Below, piece by piece: positions 50,201 to 58,990 of a DNA stretch of 64,000 nt. Location: contig NZ_BMSF01000012.1 of NCBI RefSeq assembly GCF_014649015.1, positions 62,001 to 126,000 on the forward strand, given 5' to 3'. Numbering within the stretch: the first letter of the stretch is position 1; every line of letters begins with the position of its first letter. Both the position numbers and the translations under genes were made by a program. The notes under the pieces were generated by a model. The model worked only from the letters and a program-made list of their open reading frames with translations. It ran no database searches and was not told the origin of the DNA. The stretch comes from Streptomyces narbonensis. Its GTDB lineage: Bacteria; Actinomycetota; Actinomycetes; Streptomycetales; Streptomycetaceae.

Positions 50201-52833
50201 TGTCGGACCGCGCGCGCACCGATCTGATGCGGGCCGTGGACCGGAGCGCCGTCGCGTACTACGCGGCCCGCGAGGGGCCGCGGGACCGCGCGGAGGAGAT
50301 CTACCACCGGCTCCGGCTCGGCGAGAACCCCCGTACGGTGGAGTCCCGTTGGGAGCGGGGCGTCAGTTCCTACCTGGGCGGCTCGACCCACCGGGAGATG
50401 CCCGACCGGTCGGCGGCCTTCCTCCTCGGCCTGATCGGCGGCCACGTCCCGGACCAGATCATGACGGAGGCCGATCAGGAGGACTGGGAGCGGATCGCGG
50501 CGCGCGAGGTCGAGGACCTGCTCACCCAGGGGTACGTGGAGGCGGCGGCGCAGCGGCTGTCCGAACGGCGGCCGTGGACGCCGTGCAGCCGGCTCCACGC
50601 ACTGCTCGCGGAGACGCTCGCCCGCTCGGGACGGAGCGCGGAGGCCCGCGAGGGCGCCGAGCGGGCCGTCGTCGGGGCAGCGGCGGCGGGCTGTTCGGAG
50701 ACCCAGCTCGAACTGCTCCAGCTGTCGGCGCGGCTCGCGCAGGACGCGGGCGACTTCGCCGACGCGGACCGGGACCTCCAGGAGGCCGAGGAGATCGCCG
50801 CCGGTCTCGGCCTGCGGTACGAGTCCCTGGGCGTGCTGGTCGCACGGTCCCGGCTCGCGGCCCTCGCGGACGGCGACGCGGCTCCGGCGGAGGCGCGGCT
50901 CGCCAGGACCCTGCGCGGGATGCCGGACGCGGAGCTGGCCCGGCAGCCCTCCCTCGCCCGCACGGCGGCAGCGACGGCCTGCCGTGCGGACCCCCAGCTC
51001 CTGGAGCACACGCTGCGGCTCGTGGGCCTCCCGGCGGACGAGGACGCGGTCGTGGGCGAGCTCGCCCACTGGATCGACACGACGATGACCGACGAGCCCC
51101 GGCTGCGCGAGCCCCTGGCCCGCATCCTGGACACGGCGGCCGGCGAACCCCCGGACGTCGCACCCGTGACGGCGGGGCCCACCCGCATGGGCCGCGAGCG
51201 GATCGAACGGGCCCTGCGGGAGGCACGGCGGCGCGGGACGCTGGACAGCGTCGCCCGCCAGGCGCTCACGCTCCGCGACGGCAGCGGGGACCTGCTCCTC
51301 GGGGTCGCCTCCGCCATGGACGCCGGCCCGCAGGTGCCCGGCCCGACCGCGCAGGCCCCGGGCTGGTACGACCCCACCCCTTACCCTCACGACCCCACCG
51401 CCGCCGACCCGCGAGGCCCCGCCGTCGCCGCCCCCGGTCCGCACGACCCCGCCGACACCCCTCCCGACCCGCACGACCGCGGGGCCCCCACCGGTGCACG
51501 CCCCGCTCCGCCCCCGCCCCCTCCCGGCCACGTCCCCCCGGCTCCTCACCCCCTCCCCGATTCCGCGACCGGCTCCTGGGCGACTCCCCGCATGGCCGGC
51601 CGCTCCCGGCGCGGCAGCACCGGGCTGTGGACGCAGCCGCCGCCCGACGCCGCGGGCGCCGCGCTCCGCAAGGAGCCCTTCCTGCCCCAGGAGGAGCTCG
51701 TCCGGGTCCGCAACGCCGCCATGGAGGCGGGGCTCGCCGACCGCGCGCTGCGCCCCGCCCTCCTCAAGGGCATCCCCGCACACTTCACGGCCACCCTCCA
51801 GCCGCTCAGCGACCCGCTGGAGCAGGCCCATGCCGACCTGAACGCGATGAACCAGGTCGAGCGCCTCATCGACGGCCTCGTACCCCTGGAGATCTGGCTG
51901 CACAACGCGATCGAACAGACCCGCGAGCAGGGCCCCCGCGCCGTCCTCCAGGGGGCGCTCGACACCGTGGCCCGGGAGATCACCGGCGAGGCGGCGCTGC
52001 CGCCGGAGATGATGCCCGGGGAGTTCAAGGAGGAGATCGTCCTCCAGGACGACACCGTGCCGTACGAGTTCCTCCACGGCGGCATCCGGGCCGGCGCCTC
52101 CGTCGCGCTGCTGAGGATCCCGCCGTACGAGTCGGGGTCGCCGCTCCTCCCGTCCTACCCGCACGGCGGCACGGGATGGATGGTCGCACCCGGGCTGCTG
52201 ATCACCAACCACCATGTGGTGATGGCGCGTTCGTGGGAGTCGGGGATCCGGCCGTTCGTGAGCGACGACGACCTGCGGCTGCAGGCACTGATGTCCCGCT
52301 CCCGCTTCGACTTCGTCGAGAACGCGACGGCCTCCCCGGAGGTGACCGCCGGCGAGCTGGCCGCCTGGGACGAGGCGCTCGACTACGCCATCGTGCGGCT
52401 CGCCGCCGAGCAGGCCCCGCGGCCGACGCTCAAGGTCGCCACCCGGCCGCTGCTCGTCCGGGAACGCCAGCGCGTGCCGGTCAACATCATCCAGCACCCG
52501 GGGGGTCTGCCGAAGCGGGTCGCCCTGCGCAACAACCTGGTCTACCGGGCGGACGAGCGGGACATCCTGTACTTCACCGACACGCGCGGGGGCTCGTCCG
52601 GCTCCCCGGTCTGCCTGGACGACTGGACGGTGGTGGGACTGCACCGGGGCACCCAGAAGGTGGACGAGGTCGAATTCCAGGGCGGGAAAACCAAGTTCGT
52701 GAACGTCGGCACGCAGATGAGCAGCATCATGACCCATCTGCGTGAATCCCGACCGGAGTTGTACGACGAGATCGTGGCCGGCCAATCGGGGCGGCCCGCC
52801 CCGGGCGGACGCACGGGCAGCGGAGGTGAGTGA
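47227..52833 (+). CDS. Giant EAD-like / dual P-loop STAND NTPase / TPR / trypsin-domain protein
   Basis: A 1868-residue protein. Residues ~1-75: small helical domain with effector-associated-domain (EAD) look. Residues ~140-330: P-loop module 1 (GPPDSGRSYTY, degenerate Walker A; FWIVLDDCDRL). Residues ~590-900: STAND module 2 (GVGGIGKSMLL at ~625; PFLIVMDSFEEAQ). Then TPR-like helices to ~1360, a Pro-rich linker, a second EAD-like helical domain ~1482-1578 (ALLKGIPAHF, then DGLVPLEIWLHNA, the EAD1 pattern), and a trypsin domain ~1620-1850 with His (TNHHVV ~1661), Asp (ALDYAIV ~1719), Ser (GGSSGSP ~1791). No export signal. A ligand would drive NTP-dependent assembly, and the protease would be released (inference from family). 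Confidence 0.9.
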   Translation: MPLTETEWGLVASWVRAHLLDTPEPRESLLRAGLPADFVQDLPLTPDPDRNALLVVAAARRDIAHQRRLLAVLSGLDALAAIDHPHAFEQGAEARNLLTRLREDERLDRSPRDPFDSLLLKHGTEAFLNRSELREKLRGFLADPEQTVLVVDGPPDSGRSYTYEFIRHLGQHYGFRPVRVTLSRTSTAARLMERLAAIVAGPAADEVSLNPTRLNDPLPSFEDAAHRIVGRATAAEESFWIVLDDCDRLDPNSDVWDCVGVLARAVYEHTPVRKETVPRLVLLGYSTAMRQLPYEVRKNECRDTTRLLDADDLRAFFREFFGEFTAVHRDAEDDEVVRDLTETAVSEVLRAVDRPDSEDSYMRRLCTAVEDVVRLHRAFAPLPPSAGDAGHQLRDALRTSLSAPAPTLPDLRMSYREAACLLQEFDPALLRLPGEERSTGRAVLELVDDCTALPSPEATLWTLQPEIRETALSGLAGPGAALRALRTNIGLRPEGPGPERTALALLTGTGPLHTTGTGLAPLDGTGTGLGPLTGAGTGLAPVTGRPDVDELCDTLQAVLWLGRIPGVTGLPRVEEVQHRLEEARLLQPMHRLLQGTFHGRAVELDSLHAYLALPEEPAEPPVLIHGVGGIGKSMLLARFLVDALADAPTRFPFAYLDFERPTLSIHEPATVIAETARQLGIQYPGHRAAFHTLADECERTAAVQRGERNELDELFQLSTTRATIGRDYSADFHSRASAREQELARRIAALVADAVRTPSDGAAQAPPFLIVMDSFEEAQYRGSPVMGRMWAIWTALRAAYSRLRFVVAGRAPVDHPARVLTPRTMELTELDQQASVELVMSSGVEDEAVAESLVDRIGGHPLSLKLAARTAVAMGADSASLGELLHGLPYRRRYFDRQVDQMLIQGTLYDRILKHIAEDDVRALVQAGLALRFITPDLVRHVLAGPAGLRVDTPAEARRLYGMLTSRVDLMESAGPEAIRHRTDLRAIMLRLSDRARTDLMRAVDRSAVAYYAAREGPRDRAEEIYHRLRLGENPRTVESRWERGVSSYLGGSTHREMPDRSAAFLLGLIGGHVPDQIMTEADQEDWERIAAREVEDLLTQGYVEAAAQRLSERRPWTPCSRLHALLAETLARSGRSAEAREGAERAVVGAAAAGCSETQLELLQLSARLAQDAGDFADADRDLQEAEEIAAGLGLRYESLGVLVARSRLAALADGDAAPAEARLARTLRGMPDAELARQPSLARTAAATACRADPQLLEHTLRLVGLPADEDAVVGELAHWIDTTMTDEPRLREPLARILDTAAGEPPDVAPVTAGPTRMGRERIERALREARRRGTLDSVARQALTLRDGSGDLLLGVASAMDAGPQVPGPTAQAPGWYDPTPYPHDPTAADPRGPAVAAPGPHDPADTPPDPHDRGAPTGARPAPPPPPPGHVPPAPHPLPDSATGSWATPRMAGRSRRGSTGLWTQPPPDAAGAALRKEPFLPQEELVRVRNAAMEAGLADRALRPALLKGIPAHFTATLQPLSDPLEQAHADLNAMNQVERLIDGLVPLEIWLHNAIEQTREQGPRAVLQGALDTVAREITGEAALPPEMMPGEFKEEIVLQDDTVPYEFLHGGIRAGASVALLRIPPYESGSPLLPSYPHGGTGWMVAPGLLITNHHVVMARSWESGIRPFVSDDDLRLQALMSRSRFDFVENATASPEVTAGELAAWDEALDYAIVRLAAEQAPRPTLKVATRPLLVRERQRVPVNIIQHPGGLPKRVALRNNLVYRADERDILYFTDTRGGSSGSPVCLDDWTVVGLHRGTQKVDEVEFQGGKTKFVNVGTQMSSIMTHLRESRPELYDEIVAGQSGRPAPGGRTGSGGE

Positions 52834-52835
52834 CC

Positions 52836-53924
52836 ATGCCGAACGGAGCACGGAACGGGTCGCCGGTCGCGACCGGCGCCGAGCAGATCTTCGGGGACCT
52901 GCGGGCGGTCGCCGACCGCGTCCGGGCGGGTCTGGAGGCGGAGATCGCCGAGTCGGCGCTCGAACTGCCCGCCGAGGTGGCGCCCGCGGCCGAGATCGCC
53001 CGCTTCGCCCGCGACGAGCGCGCGCGGGTGCTGGAGGCCGGGGTCAGCGGCCTGGAGAAGCTGGCGGATCACCGCGAGGACGAGATCGACGAGAACGAGT
53101 CGTTCGGCGTGGAGGCGATAGTCCTCCTCCAGGGCCGTCCCGCGATCCTGGTCCAGCGCCAGGACTTCGCCTCGCAGCGGGACGAGTGGGCGGTCCTCGA
53201 CGGCCATCGGGCCGCCATCAAGGAGTCCTTGGCCCGGGTGGGCCGGGTCGAGGTGACCGGCCACCCCAGTCTGGACTGGATCGGCACGGCGTTCCTCGTC
53301 GGTCCGCGCACGGTGATGACGAATCGTCACGTGGCCGCGGAGTTCGCCCGATTCGAGGCGGACCGCGACCACTGGTCGTTCGAGTTCGGCATGTCCGCGC
53401 GGGTGGACCCGGCGGAGGAGCTGCCCACGGACGGCGACGACCCGGCCGCGGCTCCGCCCTCGGTCACGTACGAGATCACGGAGATCATCGGCATCCACCC
53501 GGACGTCGACATGGCCCTGTTGCGGATCGAGCCCTCGGCCTCCGGCGGGCTGCCCGCCCCGCTCGCGGTGGCCGCGGACGCCCCCGCGAGTCTGCCGGGC
53601 CGCCCGGTGTACGTGGTCGGATACCCGGCCTGGGACGGCCGGCGCAACGAGCCCGAGTCGATGCGCCGGATCTTCATGGACGTGTACAACGTGAAGCGGC
53701 TCCAGCCGGGCGCGGCGACCGAGTTCACCCCCGGCAGCCTGGTGATGAAGCACGACTGCTCGACGCTGGGCGGCAACAGCGGCTCCCCCGTCTTCGACCT
53801 CACCGACCACCGCGTCCTCGGCCTGCACTTCGGCGGCCGCTACCGCAGCGGGAACCTCGCGGTCCCGCTGTGGGAGCTGGTCGACGACCCGCTGCTCGCC
53901 AAGGCGGAGGTCAACTGGGTCTGA
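52836..53924 (+). CDS. Trypsin-like serine protease, partner of the giant STAND protein
   Basis: A 362-residue cytosolic protease. The first ~95 residues are helical and charged (possible interaction domain). The protease domain has His165 (VMTNRHVA), Asp225 (HPDVDMALL), and Ser315 (LGGNSGSP), complete. The ATG at 52836 follows the previous stop by 2 bp (an overlapping GTG at 52830 is also possible); GGAGG at 52822-52826 fits the ATG spacing. It is therefore translationally linked with the giant STAND-trypsin protein and probably part of a proteolytic cascade. Confidence 0.92.
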   Translation: MPNGARNGSPVATGAEQIFGDLRAVADRVRAGLEAEIAESALELPAEVAPAAEIARFARDERARVLEAGVSGLEKLADHREDEIDENESFGVEAIVLLQGRPAILVQRQDFASQRDEWAVLDGHRAAIKESLARVGRVEVTGHPSLDWIGTAFLVGPRTVMTNRHVAAEFARFEADRDHWSFEFGMSARVDPAEELPTDGDDPAAAPPSVTYEITEIIGIHPDVDMALLRIEPSASGGLPAPLAVAADAPASLPGRPVYVVGYPAWDGRRNEPESMRRIFMDVYNVKRLQPGAATEFTPGSLVMKHDCSTLGGNSGSPVFDLTDHRVLGLHFGGRYRSGNLAVPLWELVDDPLLAKAEVNWV

Positions 53925-53932
53925 GGAGCGCC

Positions 53933-54580
53933 CTACACCGTGACGTAGGGGCCGCGGGCGGTGCTTCCGTCCGGCAGGCGCCACTCGGCGGTGACGCGGC
54001 CGGGCTCAGGGGTGCCGCTCTCCTCGGCGGCGCGCAGGACGCGCCGTACGCGCAGCGTCAGTTCCTCGGGTGCGCCGGGCGCCCGCACGACCACGGCGGT
54101 GTGGTCGGTCCCGTCCACGACCCGTACGAGCTCCGCGCCGGCCGCGTCCCCGGCGGGGGCCGTGACGGAGACCGTCAGGTCCGGCGTGTCGTCCACGGAC
54201 TGGTGCTGCGCCACCGCGTTCCCCCGCAGCAGGGCGGTCAACTCCCCGACGAGTACGGGGTCGTGGGCGCCGTCGTAGATCCAGCGCGTGCCCAGCACCC
54301 CGTGCTCGGACGTGCCGATGAGCGCATGCTCGGCGCCTTCCAGCGGGGCCCCGCGATAGGTCATGGGCACGAGATAGGCGGCGGCACCCTCCTCGGTGCC
54401 GTCGGTCACCACCATGAACTCGATGCCCACCTCACCGGCCGGGTCGTCGAGCCGGAAGCCTCCCGCCTTCTCCGGGCTCGGCCCGCCCTCCCGGCCGGCG
54501 TACCAGTCACGGGTGGGCAGCCACGAGGCGAGCAGCTCCAGCTTGGTGGGCTGCATCGTGGTGTGGTGGATGACGGCCAT
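53933..54580 (-). CDS. Maltokinase N-terminal cap-like protein
   Basis: A 215-residue protein. Its first ~110 residues follow the Mak_N_cap pattern (MAVIHHTTMQPTKLELLASW, GEVGIEFMVVTD, YLVPMTYRGAPLEGAEHALIGTSEHGVLG, WIYDGAHDP), the domain that caps maltokinases. The kinase domain itself is absent and the C-terminal half (VRVVDGTDHTAVVVRAPG) is a beta-rich extension. It may be a stand-alone regulator or binder in glycogen/trehalose metabolism, inferred. The ATG at 54580 is chosen; frame upstream lacks the domain. Confidence 0.8.
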   Translation of the reverse strand: MAVIHHTTMQPTKLELLASWLPTRDWYAGREGGPSPEKAGGFRLDDPAGEVGIEFMVVTDGTEEGAAAYLVPMTYRGAPLEGAEHALIGTSEHGVLGTRWIYDGAHDPVLVGELTALLRGNAVAQHQSVDDTPDLTVSVTAPAGDAAGAELVRVVDGTDHTAVVVRAPGAPEELTLRVRRVLRAAEESGTPEPGRVTAEWRLPDGSTARGPYVTV

Positions 54581-54582
54581 CG

Positions 54583-54869
54583 TGCGACTCTTCCTCTCGA
54601 CCGGCGGCCGGGGACGTGAAGCCCCCGTCCGCGCCGGAACCCCTGGGCCTCCGGAACCTAACAGACGCCCCTCCGGCTCTCCGCCGCCCACCGACCCGCC
54701 ACCGCGCCGTCCCGACCCTCCCGCCGAACCACCACTGCGCAGTCACGCCTCCCCGCCGGACCACCACCGCGAGGTCCCGCCCTCCCGCCGAAGTCCCGCC
54801 GCGCGGGCCCGGCCCTCCGGATCTAGCCTGGAAGACGGTGTGCTGTCCCCGGTCGACAGGAGGCCTGCC
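54583..54869. other. Intergenic region with imperfect GC repeats
   Basis: 287 bp between divergent genes. It holds about three imperfect ~33-bp units built round CCTCCCGCCGAACCACCAC. The promoters of both genes must be here; none is clear. Confidence 0.5.
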
Positions 54870-56135
54870 GTGACGTACTCATCCAGCCGTCGGCGGCGCG
54901 TCTGCGCCGGTCTCGCGGCACTCGGGATTCTCGCGGCCCCGCTGGGCGCGGGCACCGCGGTGGCCACCGAGCCTCCGGGCCCCGCCGCGTTCATGACGAC
55001 CGCGACCACCTCTTCGCCGGCCTCCCCGGCGGAGACGGAGTTCCGGGAGCTCACACCGGCCGTGGCCACCGAGCTGGACAAGGCGATCCAGGGGGTCATG
55101 CGCGACGCGAACGTCCCGGGCGTGACGGTCGCCCTGTCGGCGCCGGGGAAGGGCACGTACATCCGGTCCTTCGGTGAGGCGGACACCGCGACCGGCACGG
55201 CCATGAGCCCGGGTCTCTACATGCGGATCGGCAGCGAGACCAAGACGTTCACGGTGACCGGCGTGCTCCAGCTGGTCGACGAGGGCAAGGTCGGCCTGGA
55301 CGACCCGATCTCCGAGTACGTCGACGGCGTGCCGAACGGCGACAAGATCACGCTGCGCCAACTCGCAGGCATGCGCAGCGGGTTGTTCAATTACACAGCG
55401 GACGAGAACTTCGTCAAGGCGCTGACCACGAATCCCGAACGCCAGTTCACTCCCCGGCAGTTGCTGGACTACGCGTTCGCACACCCGGTGGAGTTCCCGC
55501 CGGGCGAGGAGTTCCAGTACTCCAACACGAACACGGTCCTGCTCGGCCTCGCCATCGAGAAGGTCACGGGCACGCCCCTGCACGATTACATCCAGAAGAA
55601 CGTCGTGGAACCGGCGGGCCTGCGGCACACGAGCTTCCCGACGGACGCCGCCTTCCCCCGCCCGCACGCCCACGGCTACACCAACCAGACCGCGTCGGGC
55701 GAGGTCGAGGACGCCACCGACTGGAACCCGTCCTGGGGCTGGGCGGCCGGCGCGATGATCTCGAACCTCCAGGACATGCGCTCCTGGGCCAAGACCGTCG
55801 CCACGGGCACGCTGCTCACCCCGGAGACCCAGGCCGAACGCCTCAAGATCCCCCCGGGCTCCCCCGACGGCTCGGGCTACGGCCTGGGCATCTTCAACAT
55901 CCAGGGGTGGATCGGCCACAACGGCTCCCTGCCGGGATACCAGTCACTGACGATCTACCTCCCGGAGGCGCAGGCGACCCTCGCCGTCCTGCTGAACACC
56001 GACATCACCACGGACGACGGCACGGCACCCAGCACCCTCCTCGGGAAGGCCGTCACCTCCGTCGTGACCCCGGACCACGTCTACGACCTCCCGGCCCCGG
56101 CGCCGGAAACCCCGGCGAGCCCGAGCGGCGGCTGA
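54870..56135 (+). CDS. Secreted class C beta-lactamase-fold serine hydrolase
   Basis: A 421-residue exported protein: Sec-type signal to ~32 (LAALGILAAPLGAGTAVA). The catalytic SxxK is SETK (S122-K125), YxN is YSN (Y217-N219), and the third motif is HNG (GHNGSLPGY). This is the esterase/D-Ala-D-Ala carboxypeptidase/beta-lactamase group; activity on cell-wall peptides is the more common role for such secreted Streptomyces proteins. The GTG at 54870 has AGGAGG seven bases upstream. Confidence 0.93.
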   Translation: MTYSSSRRRRVCAGLAALGILAAPLGAGTAVATEPPGPAAFMTTATTSSPASPAETEFRELTPAVATELDKAIQGVMRDANVPGVTVALSAPGKGTYIRSFGEADTATGTAMSPGLYMRIGSETKTFTVTGVLQLVDEGKVGLDDPISEYVDGVPNGDKITLRQLAGMRSGLFNYTADENFVKALTTNPERQFTPRQLLDYAFAHPVEFPPGEEFQYSNTNTVLLGLAIEKVTGTPLHDYIQKNVVEPAGLRHTSFPTDAAFPRPHAHGYTNQTASGEVEDATDWNPSWGWAAGAMISNLQDMRSWAKTVATGTLLTPETQAERLKIPPGSPDGSGYGLGIFNIQGWIGHNGSLPGYQSLTIYLPEAQATLAVLLNTDITTDDGTAPSTLLGKAVTSVVTPDHVYDLPAPAPETPASPSGG

Positions 56136-56251
56136 CGCCGCCCGGGTGAGCAGCCGCCGCGGAAAGGGCGCGCGGCGCCCGCGTCGTGACCTGACGGACT
56201 CCGGGGCCCTGTCGGGTCCCGGGGTCCAATCGCGTGCGGAGAGCCGGAGGG

Positions 56252-56462
56252 CCGGGTTACGCTGCCGGTGCAGCTGGTTCGCCCCGTCAGCCGGACGGGA
56301 TGCGTCGTAAGAGGGAACCCGGTGGGAATCCGGGACTGCCCCGCAGCGGTGAGCGGGAACGACCGCCGTCATCAGCACTGGGCCCGGGAAGGGTCTGGGA
56401 AGCGACGGCCATTAGGTGTCCTCCTTCGTGAGGACGGGCCCGCGAGTCCGAAGACCTGCCCG
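56252..56462 (+). promoter_or_regulatory. Cobalamin (B12) riboswitch
   Basis: Core blocks are all in order: GGGAA followed by GGTGGGAATCC, GGGACTGCCCCGC with CGGTGAG (the B12 box region), peripheral stems, and the end block GTCCGAAGACCTGCC. It lies 180 bp upstream of metE. Adenosylcobalamin binding should repress metE when B12 is plentiful, as in other actinomycetes that have both MetE and the B12-dependent MetH. Confidence 0.93.
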
Positions 56463-56643
56463 TTGCCCGCACGCGGACGATTCCGCGCGCGGACATTCCG
56501 GTGACCTCGAGGGCGGGTCGGCGTACAGAACGAGCAGGACGACCCCATCGCACCACGCCGGGTCGTACCGGCCGTTCCGTCACCCCTTTGCGCCCCGTCC
56601 CGTCTCCGGGATCTCAGGGATTCATCTCGCGAAGGAGATCTCC

Positions 56644-58962
56644 GTGACCACCAAGTCCGCAGCCGCGGCAGCGCAGTCCACCCTGTACGGGTACCCCCGC
56701 CAGGGGCCCGACCGGGAACTGAAGAAGGCGGTCGAGGGCTACTGGAAGGGCCGCGTCACCGCCGACGCCCTCCGGGCCACCGCCGCAGACCTGCGCCGCA
56801 CCACCTGGCGGCAGCTCGCCGCCGCCGGCATCGACGAGGTCCCCACCGGCGACTTCTCGTACTACGACCACGTCCTCGACACCACCGTCATGGTGGGCGC
56901 GATCCCCGAACGCCACCGCGCCGCCTTCGCGGCGGATCCGCTCGACGGCTACTTCGCCATGGCGCGCGGCACCCAGGACGTCGCACCGCTGGAGATGACC
57001 AAGTGGTTCGACACCAACTACCACTATCTCGTACCGGAGTTGGGGCCTGACACGGTCTTCACGGCCGACTCCTCCCGGCAGGTCGATGCCCTCGGCGAGG
57101 CCCTGGTCGGAGGCCTCGGCGCCCGGCCCGTCCTGGTCGGACCCGTCACCTACCTGCTGCTCGCCAAGCCCGCGCCCGGCGTGGCGGCCGACTTCGATCC
57201 GCTCACCCTCCTCGACCGGCTGCTCCCCGTGTACGCCGAGGTCCTCGCCGACCTCCGGGCGGCCGGCGCCGAGTGGGCGCAGCTCGACGAGCCGGCCCTC
57301 GTCCAGGACCGCACCCCCGCGGAACTGAACGCCGCCGCCCGCGCCTACCGCGAGCTCGGCGCACTGAAGGACCGGCCGAAGCTCCTGGTCGCCTCCTACT
57401 TCGACCGGCTCGGCGACGCCCTGCCGGTGCTGGCCAAGGCCCCGGTCGAGGGTCTCGCCCTCGACTTCACCGAGCGGGCGGCCGCCAACCTCGACGCCCT
57501 CGCCGCCGTCGGCGGCCTGCCGGGCAAGCGGCTCGTCGCCGGGGTGGTCAACGGCCGCAACGTCTGGGTCAACGACCTGACCGCCTCGCTCACCACCCTC
57601 GGCACCCTCCTCGGCCTCGCCGACCACGTGGACGTCGCGGCCTCCTGCTCCCTGCTGCACGTCCCGCTCGACGCGGCGGCCGAACGCGACACCGATCCGC
57701 AGATCCTGCGCTGGCTCGCCTTCGCCCGCCAGAAGACCGCCGAGATCGTCACCCTCGCGAAGGGGCTCTCGCAGGGCACCGGGGCCATCACCGCCGAACT
57801 GGCCGCCAACCGCGCCGACCTCGCCTCCCGCGCCCGCTCCCCGATCACCCGCGACCCGGCCGTCCGCTCCCGCGCCGCGGCCGTCTCCGCCGCCGACACC
57901 CGCCGCTCCCAGCCGTACGGTGACCGGGCCGCCGCCCAACATGCCGCCCTCCGGCTTCCGTTGCTGCCCTCCACGACCATCGGTTCGTTCCCGCAGACCG
58001 CGGACCTGCGGACCGCACGGGCCGACCTGCGTGCGGGCCGGATCGACGATGCCGGGTACGAGGAGCGCATCAGGGCCGAGATCCAGGAGGTCGTCTCCTT
58101 CCAGGAGAAGACCGGGCTGGACGTCCTCGTCCACGGCGAGCCCGAACGCAACGACATGGTCCAGTACTTCGCCGAGCAGCTCACGGGCTATCTGGCCACC
58201 CAGCACGGCTGGGTCCAGTCCTACGGCACCCGCTACGTCCGGCCGCCCGTCCTCGCGGGCGACATCTCCCGGCCCGAGCCGATGACGGTCCGCTGGACGA
58301 CGTACGCGCAGTCCCTCACCGCCAAGCCCGTCAAGGGCATGCTCACCGGACCCGTCACCATGCTCGCCTGGTCGTTCGTCCGCGACGACCAGCCCCTCGC
58401 CGACACCGCCCGGCAGGTCGCCCTCGCCCTGCGCGACGAGGTGAACGCCCTGGAGGCAGCAGGGACTTCGGTCATCCAGGTGGACGAGCCGGCGCTTCGC
58501 GAGACCCTGCCCCTCCGCTCGGCCGACCACGGGGACTACCTGGCCTGGGCGACGGAGTCCTTCCGTCTCACCACCGCCGGCGTGCGGCCGGAGACCCAGA
58601 TCCACACCCACATGTGCTACGCCGAGTTCGGCGACATCGTCCAGGCCATCGACGACCTCGACGCCGACGTCATCAGCCTGGAGGCCGCCCGCTCCCACAT
58701 GCAGGTCGCCCGGGAGCTCGCCGCCCACGGCTACCCACGCGAGGCGGGACCCGGCGTCTACGACATCCACTCCCCGCGCGTCCCGAGCGCCGACGAGGCC
58801 GCGGAGCTGCTCCGCACCGGCCTGAAGGCCATCCCCGCCGAGCGGCTCTGGGTGAACCCCGACTGCGGCCTGAAGACCCGCGGCTGGCCCGAGACGCGTA
58901 CCTCACTGGAGAACCTGGTGGCGGCGGCCCGCACCGTCCGGGCCGAACTCACCATTCCCTGA
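56644..58962 (+). CDS. metE: Cobalamin-independent methionine synthase
   Basis: A 772-residue enzyme, normal length for MetE, that transfers methyl from 5-methyltetrahydropteroyl-triglutamate to homocysteine. The N-terminal barrel begins LYGYPRQGPDRELKKAVEGYW. The C-terminal barrel carries the zinc/homocysteine ligands in HTHMCYAEFGDI and NPDCGLKTR. The GTG at 56644 has GAAGGAG seven bases upstream. Expression is controlled by the upstream B12 riboswitch. It converges on the DUF2236 gene, with a hairpin sitting over both stop codons. Confidence 0.97.
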   Translation: MTTKSAAAAAQSTLYGYPRQGPDRELKKAVEGYWKGRVTADALRATAADLRRTTWRQLAAAGIDEVPTGDFSYYDHVLDTTVMVGAIPERHRAAFAADPLDGYFAMARGTQDVAPLEMTKWFDTNYHYLVPELGPDTVFTADSSRQVDALGEALVGGLGARPVLVGPVTYLLLAKPAPGVAADFDPLTLLDRLLPVYAEVLADLRAAGAEWAQLDEPALVQDRTPAELNAAARAYRELGALKDRPKLLVASYFDRLGDALPVLAKAPVEGLALDFTERAAANLDALAAVGGLPGKRLVAGVVNGRNVWVNDLTASLTTLGTLLGLADHVDVAASCSLLHVPLDAAAERDTDPQILRWLAFARQKTAEIVTLAKGLSQGTGAITAELAANRADLASRARSPITRDPAVRSRAAAVSAADTRRSQPYGDRAAAQHAALRLPLLPSTTIGSFPQTADLRTARADLRAGRIDDAGYEERIRAEIQEVVSFQEKTGLDVLVHGEPERNDMVQYFAEQLTGYLATQHGWVQSYGTRYVRPPVLAGDISRPEPMTVRWTTYAQSLTAKPVKGMLTGPVTMLAWSFVRDDQPLADTARQVALALRDEVNALEAAGTSVIQVDEPALRETLPLRSADHGDYLAWATESFRLTTAGVRPETQIHTHMCYAEFGDIVQAIDDLDADVISLEAARSHMQVARELAAHGYPREAGPGVYDIHSPRVPSADEAAELLRTGLKAIPAERLWVNPDCGLKTRGWPETRTSLENLVAAARTVRAELTIP

Positions 58963-58990
58963 CGGCCGTTCGGACGTCACCCGGCCGTCA
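58960..58990. terminator. Bidirectional terminator between metE and the DUF2236 gene
   Basis: Arms TGACGGCCG (58960-58968) and CGGCCGTCA (58982-58990) with a 13-nt loop. The arms contain the stop codons of the two convergent genes. Confidence 0.75.
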
